Source: RGIG4608 sp051867875 | GTDB lineage: Bacteria > Bacillota > Clostridia > Oscillospirales > CAG-272 | DNA length: 64,000 nt | Assembly (NCBI GenBank): GCA_051867875.1 | Contig: JBJDZG010000004.1 | Location: 167,376 to 231,375, forward strand | Direction of reading: 5' to 3' | In this document: positions 25,473 through 33,505 of the stretch, in pieces | How positions within the stretch are numbered: the first letter of the stretch is position 1 | Layout of the letters: every line of letters begins with the position of its first letter | Translations under genes and position numbers: made by a program | Notes under the pieces: model-generated | The model's database searches: none | The model's input: the letters and a program-made list of their open reading frames with translations, nothing else | What the model was told of the DNA's origin: nothing

Positions 25473-28400
25473 TTTTGTACCCCCCCCCCGTTGGTAAATT
25501 TTGTCTTTTGTTGATTTTTCACAATGGATTGCAAAACTCTTGCCACCTCTCCAAAATCGACGGGCTTGGATATATGACCGTTCATGCCCGAAAGCTTTGC
25601 TTCCAGAATATCGTTATGGAAAGCATTTGCCGTCATTGCATAAATCGGCACGGTCTTTGCCTGAGGGTGATTTGAGGCGCGGATAGCTCTCGTCGTTTCA
25701 TGTCCGTCAAGCACGGGCATGATGATATCCATAAATACCGCGAGATACTCGCCGTCCCCGGACGAGGTAAACATATCGTAAGCCTGCTTACCGTTGGGAG
25801 CGATGTCAACCTTAAGATTTTTCATTTCAAGGATAGCCTTTGCTATCTCGGCGTTAAATTCGTTGTCTTCCGCTATAAGTACCTTTTCGCCGTTAAAGGT
25901 AATATTCTCCTGCTCGCGCTTAATTCTCTCGGAGCATGCGATTGCGGTACGAAGATTAGTTTCCGATATCGGCTTTGCAAGGAAGAGGTCAACACCTGCC
26001 GCTCTTGCCTCAATTTCAATATCGGTCCAGTCAAATGCGCTCATTACGATAACGAGAACGTCGTTTCCGACTATTTCTCGAATACGTCTTACGGTTTCAA
26101 TGCCGTCAATATCGGGCATTTTCCAGTCAATAATCGCTACGTCAAATTCGTCGGGAGTACCGACGTTTGCCTTTACGAGCTTAACTGCATCAAAACCGTT
26201 ATCGGTTATCTTTGCGGAAATTCCCATACCGTGCAAGAGAATGGACGTATACTCGCAGACGTCTATATCGTCGTCTACCACAAGTACGTTTATATCGGTG
26301 TCGATAGTTTCGGAATAAGCGGTGAGATTTCCGTGTTCAAGGGGAACCTCAAAAGTAAATTCGGAGCCCTGTCCAAGCTCGCTGACAACCCCTATATCGC
26401 CGTTCATAAGGTGAGCAAGATTGCGTGCGATTGACAAGCCAAGGCCTATATTCTCGACGGTGTCCGCATTTGCGCCCTGCGAGAAGGGCTCAAATACCTG
26501 TGATATAAACTCGGGAGCGATGCCAACTCCGTTGTCCTTGACTTTGAAAACGAGCATATCGTACTCGTCGGAATGGCGTGCGATATCCACGTCAAGTGAA
26601 TATTCTCCTCCCTCGCCGGTGTAGCGGTAAGCGTTGTCAAGCAGATTCGTCAGCACCTGACGAATACGGAACTCATCGCCTATATAGCTGTTTGAGATTT
26701 TGTCGTTAACCGTCACGGAAACGCTCTGTCCCTTGGTTTTTGCCTTTTCGCTCGTCTCTGCAATTATTTCGGATACAAGGTCGCGCAGGTTAAAATCGGA
26801 CATATTGAGAGCGAGATTTCCGTTTTCTATCTTCGTATAATCAAGCACGTCGTTTACAATACCGAGCAGGTACTTTGAGGACGTACCTATTTTGAGCAAG
26901 CAGTCGTTAATCTTCTGTTTGTCGTCAATATGAGCCGAAATTATCGTCGTCATACCGATAATGGCATTGAGGGGCGTTCTTATGTCGTGGCTCATTCTGG
27001 AAAGAAAGTCGTACTTTGCGCTGTTTGCCTGATGGGCAAGGTGCAAAGCATCGCTCAAAATCTTTCTGGTCTTTTCCCTCTCCTCTATCTCCTTGTCTAT
27101 ATTCTGCGACAGAGATATTTCGAGCAGGTCGCCGTTGCGCGCGTCCTCAAGGAACAGTACTCTGTTGGATAACCAGTGAAGCGTTCCGTCGTCGGAATAC
27201 TGAGGGTATTCAAGCCTTACGCTCTTTTTGCCCTCGCGGTATGCCTTGATAAGACTTGCGCGACAAAAAGTATCGTAAAATTCCTTTCTGTGAGAAACGG
27301 GAATCCTATCTCTGTATTCTTCCACAATATCATCAAACACGCCATTGGAATTGGCAGCGCGAGCATCAATTCTGCTTTGGTCAATTATATAATATCTGTT
27401 TTTCGTAAGGTTTACGGCAGTTATCATATCGTAAGCCGTTTGAACAGCGGTCGTAAGAAGCATCAGGTCCATTACGGAATCCGATGCAAAATCCGACGCA
27501 ATGCCGTCCGACGCGCGGTCATACATCTCACGGAAACGCTCCGTATCCTTGGTTATACTGTCGGGAATATAGCTCCGGTCTTCGGAAAGATACCATTTAC
27601 GGATATCTCCCTCGACCTGCAAAAAGCATTCGACGAGCTTGGGATTAAAGCAGCCGCACTCGCCGTTTTTAATCATTTTGACCGCCTCATCGTACGAATA
27701 GGGCTTTTTATACACCCTCACGCTTACGAGCGCGTCGTAAACGTCGGCTATTGATACCGCCTGAGCCGCAACGGAAATTTCATCGCCCGAAATTCCCTCG
27801 GGATAGCCCCTTCCGTCCCAACGCTCGTGATGATGAAGAGCGATATCTTTTGCATACGTATATATTTTATGACTCTGAATCTGACAAATCTGTTCAAGAA
27901 GCGCCGCGCCCTTGACGGTATGAAGCTTCATAACCTCAAATTCTTCCTTGGTAAGCCTTCCGGGCTTATTCAAAATAACGTCGGAAATAGCTATTTTGCC
28001 CACATCGTGCATAATAGCACCGCGCGCGATGCTTTCAATATCGTCATCGGAAAGTCCCTCGCCGAAAGAGGTATTTGAAAGAATATATTTCGTTATTCCG
28101 TAAATCCTGCCGACGTGCTGACCCGATTCTATATCGCGGAACTCGATAGCAGTAGCGAGTGCCTCTATCGTTCCTCTGTTTAGCTCGTCAATCGCCTTTG
28201 CGTTTTCAATAAGCTTTTCTTCCTGACCTTTGACCGTTTCTTTCAGTGCTTCTCTTGCAGAGAAAAGCTCGATAACCGTCTTTACTCGCTTCTGAATGAT
28301 TACGGACATAACGGGCTTTGAGATAACGTCCATTACGCCGAGTCTGTACGCCCGCTCTACGAGCTCGTTGTCGTCCTGGGCGGTAATTATAAACGTCGGA

Positions 28401-28651
28401 ATTTTTTCGGTAATTCCTTTCTCGCTTATTCTCTCAAGAAGTTCAATTCCCGTCATCTTGGGCATTTGAACGTCAAGAATTATCGCACAGAGCTTGTCAG
28501 CGTGCTTCATAATCTGAGCCAAGCCCTCCTCTCCGTCCGCGGCTTCCTCAAAATCGAACTGAGAGGAAAAAATATTTTTCAGCAATTCTCTGTTAAAATA
28601 ATCGTCATCGACTATCAAAATACAATTCTTATTTGTAATGTCGTGTTGCAT
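25466..28651 (-). CDS. REC-HD-GYP-PAS-like-histidine kinase-REC-REC hybrid protein
   Basis: This 1061-residue cytoplasmic protein joins c-di-GMP breakdown with a phosphorelay. In order: receiver 1 (10-125, phospho-acceptor Asp60); HD-GYP phosphodiesterase (about 160-350, with HDVGK at 215-219 and HHERWDGRGYP at 274-284); a PAS-like region (400-520); HisKA with His555 in SHDIRTPLNAIIG; HATPase with DNGVGIAPEF and GLGLSIA; receiver 2 (Asp842); and receiver 3 (Asp975). All catalytic residues I can check are present. ATG 28651 follows GGGAGAG; a TTG-started extension of nine codons is less likely. The C-terminus ends in poly-glycine coded by the G10 run and overlaps the Hpt gene. HD-GYP and a hybrid kinase in one chain is an uncommon pairing. 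Confidence 0.93.
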   Translation of the reverse strand: MQHDITNKNCILIVDDDYFNRELLKNIFSSQFDFEEAADGEEGLAQIMKHADKLCAIILDVQMPKMTGIELLERISEKGITEKIPTFIITAQDDNELVERAYRLGVMDVISKPVMSVIIQKRVKTVIELFSAREALKETVKGQEEKLIENAKAIDELNRGTIEALATAIEFRDIESGQHVGRIYGITKYILSNTSFGEGLSDDDIESIARGAIMHDVGKIAISDVILNKPGRLTKEEFEVMKLHTVKGAALLEQICQIQSHKIYTYAKDIALHHHERWDGRGYPEGISGDEISVAAQAVSIADVYDALVSVRVYKKPYSYDEAVKMIKNGECGCFNPKLVECFLQVEGDIRKWYLSEDRSYIPDSITKDTERFREMYDRASDGIASDFASDSVMDLMLLTTAVQTAYDMITAVNLTKNRYYIIDQSRIDARAANSNGVFDDIVEEYRDRIPVSHRKEFYDTFCRASLIKAYREGKKSVRLEYPQYSDDGTLHWLSNRVLFLEDARNGDLLEISLSQNIDKEIEEREKTRKILSDALHLAHQANSAKYDFLSRMSHDIRTPLNAIIGMTTIISAHIDDKQKINDCLLKIGTSSKYLLGIVNDVLDYTKIENGNLALNMSDFNLRDLVSEIIAETSEKAKTKGQSVSVTVNDKISNSYIGDEFRIRQVLTNLLDNAYRYTGEGGEYSLDVDIARHSDEYDMLVFKVKDNGVGIAPEFISQVFEPFSQGANADTVENIGLGLSIARNLAHLMNGDIGVVSELGQGSEFTFEVPLEHGNLTAYSETIDTDINVLVVDDDIDVCEYTSILLHGMGISAKITDNGFDAVKLVKANVGTPDEFDVAIIDWKMPDIDGIETVRRIREIVGNDVLVIVMSAFDWTDIEIEARAAGVDLFLAKPISETNLRTAIACSERIKREQENITFNGEKVLIAEDNEFNAEIAKAILEMKNLKVDIAPNGKQAYDMFTSSGDGEYLAVFMDIIMPVLDGHETTRAIRASNHPQAKTVPIYAMTANAFHNDILEAKLSGMNGHISKPVDFGEVARVLQSIVKNQQKTKFTNGGGVQKW
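25480..25489 (-). repeat. G10 homopolymer at the kinase/Hpt junction
   Basis: The plus strand shows ten C, so the coding strand has ten G. In the kinase frame they read Gly-Gly-Gly followed by GTA. Eight codons after the start of the run the kinase stops (TGA), while the Hpt frame is open through the same stretch in the -1 frame. Eleven G would give an uninterrupted kinase-Hpt fusion. Sequencing or assembly error at the homopolymer is the main alternative. Confidence 0.8.
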
Positions 28652-28720
28652 GGTCTCTCCCATATCAAATAAAATCAATGTATTCCGGTGCTGTTGTTTA
28701 TATATAAATCACCATTATAT

Positions 28721-28749
28721 ATTTTAGCAAATATTTTTAATAATTGCAA
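28721..28749 (-). promoter_or_regulatory. Sigma-A promoter of the hybrid kinase operon
   Basis: On the minus strand TTGCAA, 17 nt, TAAAAT, about 70 nt upstream of ATG 28651. Confidence 0.7.
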
Positions 28750-28787
28750 GACATTTATCGCCTTTTTTGTAATAAAACGCAAAAAAA

Positions 28788-28831
28788 TGCAAAAAAAGAA
28801 AACAAATCTCTTTTGAGATTTGTTTTCTTTC
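28788..28831 (-). terminator. Intrinsic terminator after the EAL gene
   Basis: A 16-bp perfect stem (28795-28810 with 28815-28830, loop of four T/A) is followed on the minus strand by a T run. It separates the SipW/AAA/EAL operon from the kinase operon. Confidence 0.92.
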
Positions 28832-28834
28832 ACA

Positions 28835-31087
28835 TTACAGAATATGTTCTTCGTTAAGAAACGAGATATAGTCGGTAACGGGAATCGGACGGGAGTAGAT
28901 ATATCCCTGAATTATATCACAGCCGAAGCGTTTCAGTCTTTCAAGGTCGTCGGTAGTTTCAACGCCTTCCTGAGTTACTTCCATACCGATACTCTTTGCC
29001 AGAGATATCATCGTTCTGAGCAGTTCGTCGTCGCGCTCCTTTGACGTTCCCTTCTTCAAGAAGAAGCTGTCGAGCTTCAACTCGTCCATAGGCAGAGCTT
29101 TAAGGATTTGGAATGACGAATATCCCGCACCGAAGTCGTCTATCGAGCAACGGAAGCCGTTTCTGTGGAGTTTTTCGACAAGCCCTTTCAAAACCTCGTA
29201 GTTCTCATACGCAAAGCTCTCGGTAAACTCAATCATTATGAAATTATCCGCAACGCCGTATTTCTTCTTCGTACTGATATAGAAATCAAGGAAATTATCG
29301 GCAATAGCAGTTACACGGGAAACGTTGACGGAAATGGGCACTAACTTGTAGCCCTGCGCAACGGATTCTTCAAAGTATTTGCAGACCTCGACGAAAACGT
29401 ATTTATCCATTTGTGCGATAAAACCGTTTGCCTCAAAGAGCGGAATGAACTCATCGGGCTGACGGAAGCGTGAGTTTTCGGGGTCGTACCAACGCACGAG
29501 AGCCTCTGCACCGTCTATCTTGCCCTTTCCGATATTGTATTTGGGCTGGAAGAATACCTTAAATTCACCGCTTTTCAGCGAGTTCTCCATTTTAGCCTCA
29601 ATTTCAGCTTCATGAAGGAACATATCGTGAATTTTTCTGTCATAAATTCTGATATTTCCAACCTGCTCCGCCACGCTTGAACGCTCTGCGGAAATAGCGT
29701 TATCGAGCATCTTCTCGGGGGACGTCGTTTCCTCTCTGTCAAGGAAATATATACCGCAGGAAGTCTTGATATTATAATGTTTAACTACGAGAAGCGGACA
29801 GTTCGTAATGAAAGATACTATGTTCTTTACACGCTTCAACACGTCATCATTTTCCTTGTAGTGAAGCAAAAGTGCAAAGTCAGCGCTGTCAACGAGGCAG
29901 TAGCTCTCGTCGGCTTGCATCGATTTTTTTAGAACCTGAGCTATGAAGCGAAGCGAATCCAAAGCGATATTTTCGCCGAAATGCTCCTGCATATATTCAT
30001 AGTGCAATACTTTAATATATACTACCGCAAAGTTCGTAACCTTATTTGAGTGCAGTATTCTATCGGTATCGTTTTCATACTTTTTGAACGTCGGACATTC
30101 AAGCACGGGGTCAATCGTACCGTAGTCGTCCATTTTGCTCAAAACGTGGAAGTTGGAAACGAGAACGTAAATCAGCAAAACGAGCATTACGAGCGTAAGA
30201 ACTATAATAGTCGAGTAAATCGTGCTGACAAGCTGATATCCGTCCTTATAAATATCGGACGCCTTATAAACCGTGACGGTATAGAGCATATCGGACGCGT
30301 AATCCGCACAGTCAAAGCAAACGACGTATTTCTCGCCCGCTATAACTATGGAATGTGCACCGTTTTGAACAACGTTCTTTTCAAGCACGTCAATAGCGGG
30401 CTTATCACCCGTAAATTCGCGGAGCTTTAAGAAAAGATTGTTGTACCTTTCAAGTCCGAAGCCGCCGTCGCGGACGGTATAGAAAATATCTCCGCCCTCG
30501 GAGCAAGCTCCTACGTAAACGGGTTCAACGTCAAGCTCTCCCTCGGAAACAAGGCTTTCTTCAAGTGCGCCTATGTAATAGTAAGAGATAACTCCGTCAA
30601 CCTCGCTTCCGTGAGGGACGGGCGCGTATACGGCAAACACCCTGAGAGCTGTATTTCTGTCCGTGAATACTCCCGTTACGGCGAGCTTATTTTCAGCAAC
30701 GGTTTCAAGTACCATCGGGTTTTCCACACCGTTAAAAGGCTCTCCGGTGGTGAAATACACCTCCCCGTCCTTTACCAAACGGAAGAAAGCAAGCGTATTG
30801 TGATTTCCGTCGTGCAGAATATTGTATAGATAGTCAGTTGCCTGCTCCATACTTGCAGGCATACCGTTTGCGATAAGCTGCGATTTCTGAGCAAAGTTGC
30901 TTACGGTATCGCTTAGCATTTTACCGAATTTCACCGATTCAAGCTTTGCGCTGTCCTCTGCCTGAGCGTCAAGTCCAACTGCGAAATCCTCGACTAATAT
31001 TACTGCACAGCAAATGAGCAGTATGAAAAGAACCGCTGCAACAGTTATCAAAAGTTCTTTATATCGCTTTTTGAAGAAACTCTTCAT
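28835..31087 (-). CDS. Membrane c-di-GMP phosphodiesterase: sensor, degenerate GGDEF, EAL
   Basis: The 750-residue protein has a membrane helix (12-32), an extracellular sensor domain of Cache type (about 35-285) and a second helix (290-312). A GGDEF-fold domain follows whose signature is reduced to DSADF (400-404), so it cannot make c-di-GMP and may instead bind GTP. The C-terminal EAL domain (about 500-745) looks fully active: EALVRW at 528, SVNVSR, IEFTES, IDDFGAGYSS, the KLD lysine, QEGVET and QGY are all present. It should hydrolyse c-di-GMP to pGpG. It is the last gene of the operon that begins with the SipW gene at 35893, and its stop is followed directly by a terminator. Confidence 0.93.
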   Translation of the reverse strand: MKSFFKKRYKELLITVAAVLFILLICCAVILVEDFAVGLDAQAEDSAKLESVKFGKMLSDTVSNFAQKSQLIANGMPASMEQATDYLYNILHDGNHNTLAFFRLVKDGEVYFTTGEPFNGVENPMVLETVAENKLAVTGVFTDRNTALRVFAVYAPVPHGSEVDGVISYYYIGALEESLVSEGELDVEPVYVGACSEGGDIFYTVRDGGFGLERYNNLFLKLREFTGDKPAIDVLEKNVVQNGAHSIVIAGEKYVVCFDCADYASDMLYTVTVYKASDIYKDGYQLVSTIYSTIIVLTLVMLVLLIYVLVSNFHVLSKMDDYGTIDPVLECPTFKKYENDTDRILHSNKVTNFAVVYIKVLHYEYMQEHFGENIALDSLRFIAQVLKKSMQADESYCLVDSADFALLLHYKENDDVLKRVKNIVSFITNCPLLVVKHYNIKTSCGIYFLDREETTSPEKMLDNAISAERSSVAEQVGNIRIYDRKIHDMFLHEAEIEAKMENSLKSGEFKVFFQPKYNIGKGKIDGAEALVRWYDPENSRFRQPDEFIPLFEANGFIAQMDKYVFVEVCKYFEESVAQGYKLVPISVNVSRVTAIADNFLDFYISTKKKYGVADNFIMIEFTESFAYENYEVLKGLVEKLHRNGFRCSIDDFGAGYSSFQILKALPMDELKLDSFFLKKGTSKERDDELLRTMISLAKSIGMEVTQEGVETTDDLERLKRFGCDIIQGYIYSRPIPVTDYISFLNEEHIL

Positions 31088-31116
31088 AGTTCTTCCCTTT
31101 CTCGTCGGTTTTCGGA

Positions 31117-31353
31117 TTATTTTTTAAGGTTAAGCGCGTCAAGCTTGCGTTGGCACTCGTGCATCTGCTCTCTTATGGAGTTAATCTGAGAGGTAAAAGT
31201 ATTGAAGTAATCAACGTCATCATCGTCAGGGACGGTGTTTGAGAGAATTGCCTCGACGAGAGCCGCCTGCGAGCGCGCTCTGCGGCGTTCAATGGCAACT
31301 ATCTGCTTTTTGTACTTTTTTATCTGCGAATTGAGCTTTAATTTTTCAAACAT
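31117..31353 (-). CDS. Small coiled-coil protein of unknown function
   Basis: The 78-residue product is almost entirely charged helix with heptad-like spacing. A basic N-terminal half (KLNSQIKKYKKQ, then ERRRARSQ) and a second helix ending QRKLDALNLKK are separated by the acidic turn PDDDDVD. That suggests a helical hairpin or dimer. There is no signal peptide or membrane segment, and I know no family for it. It lies three bases from the SipW-type gene upstream and 29 bp before the EAL gene, so it is certainly part of that operon. A scaffold or adaptor role within the cluster is only a guess. Confidence 0.65.
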   Translation of the reverse strand: MFEKLKLNSQIKKYKKQIVAIERRRARSQAALVEAILSNTVPDDDDVDYFNTFTSQINSIREQMHECQRKLDALNLKK

Positions 31354-31356
31354 AAG

Positions 31357-32007
31357 TCATTTCTCCTCATTTTGTCTGTCATTTTGAAGATTCTCGGCTT
31401 TAAGGCGCTCTATCTCGCGGCGAATGAGCTCTTCTTCGAGCTTCTTTTTCTCGTCCTCGTTCTTCTCTTTTTGCGCCTTAAAATGCTTTACGAAATCGGG
31501 CACGCACATGGCGAGTGTCAGCATGAGAAAGAGGAGTGCAATTATCACAAAGCCTGCTGGAGTGAGGAAAAATCTCACGACGGCGGTCATCGTGGGCAAA
31601 TTTTTGACGTATCTGCCGACAATTTTATCCGCTTTTGCGGTATATTTGTCGTTTATGGGATTCGTCGCTTCGTTGTCGCCCTTGGTAACAAATTCCTCGT
31701 TGTCGCCGATTATTTCAACAACCCTGTGAGTGTTGAGCGCACCGTTAAGCATTGGGTCGTCGGAGTAGAACATAATCACGTCTCCGACCTTTATATCCTT
31801 AGGCTCAACCTTCTCTATCTGAATGTACGAGCGGGCAGGAATGGTGTCTTCCATACTTTGAGAAACTATCCAAACCGACGCTTTATCAAAAATGAACGTC
31901 ACTTCATTATTGGAGCGGCGGACGAACAGCAAAACCGCCGTACACAGCATCGCGCCGAGAAGCACGATGCAGAGAATATTCAAAATCAGTTTTTTTGTTT
32001 TTTTCAT
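31357..32007 (-). CDS. SipW-type signal peptidase I (second copy)
   Basis: The 216-residue protein is an ER/archaeal-type signal peptidase. A membrane helix (7-28) precedes the catalytic domain, with Ser51 in VSQSMEDT and His94 in NTHRVV replacing the usual lysine. VTKGDNEATNP holds the conserved Asp region. A second helix (about 147-168) ends in a charged cytoplasmic tail rich in Glu and Lys. SipW peptidases process TasA-like exoproteins with non-classical signals. Its start overlaps the DUF2357-like stop by four bases. It differs clearly from the first copy at 35177-35893, so the two may serve different substrates within this cluster. Confidence 0.88.
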   Translation of the reverse strand: MKKTKKLILNILCIVLLGAMLCTAVLLFVRRSNNEVTFIFDKASVWIVSQSMEDTIPARSYIQIEKVEPKDIKVGDVIMFYSDDPMLNGALNTHRVVEIIGDNEEFVTKGDNEATNPINDKYTAKADKIVGRYVKNLPTMTAVVRFFLTPAGFVIIALLFLMLTLAMCVPDFVKHFKAQKEKNEDEKKKLEEELIRREIERLKAENLQNDRQNEEK

Positions 32008-33401
32008 TCGAGCAAGTACCTCATATATTCTACGTAATTGAAGGTTTCGTCAAGCTTTGCACCCTCGGTTTCCGCCTTTTGCTCGGCGGCCTTACGTATT
32101 TTCTTTTTCTTTTTACGTCCGACCTTGCGGTCCTTGATATTAAGCTCCTTCTTGCTCTGTGCGGCTTCTTCGGGCTCGGTTTCGGGCTCGGGCGCAGGCG
32201 GTGGGGGCGGAGGTGCAAGACGCATTTCATCGTAAATAAGGTCCGCAAAAAGTGCGACGTCGATGGCGTGCGCTATCTGCTTTTCGCTCTCGGACATACG
32301 GCGCTTCGGATTGACCTGATTATAGGGAACCATACGCATATAATTTGAGTCGAAAACGTTGTAATCGCTCTCGTTAAATGGCTCGATATCCGTGACGAAC
32401 TTCGGCATAAAATTGCCCTCTGTCGCGGCGGAGTTAAGCTCCCTGTCGTCCTCAAAATCGTTGCGGATTTTGTATCTGAAAATAAGATACTGAAGCGCGC
32501 AGGTCGAGTAGAGCTCTTTAATATAGCTCTCGTCGGCGCTCTCGGCGTGCTCCTCGATGCCAACGCCGTAGCCCGTTCCCTCGTAGCTCTCGATGAACTC
32601 CCAGAGTGCCAGGCACTGTTTGAGATTTTTGTTTTTCAAGATGGCGTTTGTACGCATAATGGGAGGCTTGACGTAGGCTTTGCCCATAGTTTTGGCAAAT
32701 TCGGAATCGGTATAAGTTTTAGTAATATTATAAAGCCTTTCAACACGGTCGATAAGGTCGAACGAGCACGCGGGATTGTCCGCCATCATCGCCTCGTCGG
32801 GTGCTTCGGAAATTTCGATTTCAAAATTAAGTCTTCCGCGCGTTTCTCCGTGCGAAAAATTACCGCCGAAGCGGAGCATAGTGCTCTTTTCGCTTCTTCC
32901 GCTCTCCTTGATGGCGTCGTAACGGCGCATAACGAAAACGTAAAGACGGTTGATAAGCGTGTTGACGAACTTATTTTCGTAAGTCATCATCGTTTCATCG
33001 TGGAAAACATTGAGAATCTTTGACGGCGTTACCATATCGCCCTCGACGCTGTTAATATAGTCGGTGTGCTGGGCGAGGTGCTGAATGGAACGGCTGGTGA
33101 TATGCTTTGAAAACTCTATCGGGAGCACCTTTTCGTTCTCCTCGATAAAGCGCGAAGGATTTCTTATCTGATGGTCAAGAGCTATGAGCGAGTCCTCGAT
33201 AGTGGAAATCCACATCTCGTCGATAGCCTTCATCGTGTAGCGCTTTTTAAGCTCGAGCGACATATTTCCGTCGCGGAGCATGGAGATGATGGGGGGATAG
33301 AGCTCGTATTCGCTCGTCATTCCGTCAATAAAGTAGAGCGTATCGTCGTAGACCTGCTTATACGCGCCGAGATTTTCGGAGCTTATATTCTCCTCTGCCA
33401 T
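32004..33401 (-). CDS. DUF2357-like partner of the McrB-type ATPase, no nuclease seen
   Basis: The 465-residue cytoplasmic protein is helical, with the phrase DETMMTYENKFVNTLINRLYVFV near residue 140 (key part TYENKFVNTL) that I associate with DUF2357, the N-terminal part of McrC-like proteins. Its gene follows an McrB-type ATPase gene, as in those systems. I find no PD-(D/E)xK nuclease signature. The C-terminus instead has a proline stretch (PPPPPPAPEPETEP), a very basic segment (DRKVGRKKKKKIRK) and a short end. This argues against DNA restriction and for an adaptor role, perhaps at the membrane with the ATPase. The family call is moderate; the missing nuclease is clear from reading the frame. 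Confidence 0.6.
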   Translation of the reverse strand: MAEENISSENLGAYKQVYDDTLYFIDGMTSEYELYPPIISMLRDGNMSLELKKRYTMKAIDEMWISTIEDSLIALDHQIRNPSRFIEENEKVLPIEFSKHITSRSIQHLAQHTDYINSVEGDMVTPSKILNVFHDETMMTYENKFVNTLINRLYVFVMRRYDAIKESGRSEKSTMLRFGGNFSHGETRGRLNFEIEISEAPDEAMMADNPACSFDLIDRVERLYNITKTYTDSEFAKTMGKAYVKPPIMRTNAILKNKNLKQCLALWEFIESYEGTGYGVGIEEHAESADESYIKELYSTCALQYLIFRYKIRNDFEDDRELNSAATEGNFMPKFVTDIEPFNESDYNVFDSNYMRMVPYNQVNPKRRMSESEKQIAHAIDVALFADLIYDEMRLAPPPPPPAPEPETEPEEAAQSKKELNIKDRKVGRKKKKKIRKAAEQKAETEGAKLDETFNYVEYMRYLLE

Positions 33402-33505
33402 AGTATCGCTCCTTTCTTGATTAGTGAGTAATTTAATGAAAATGAGGGCAACGAAGCAACCAAAATTTGTGCCTCGTTGCCCTCAGACAATTCTATTGTG
33501 TCGGA

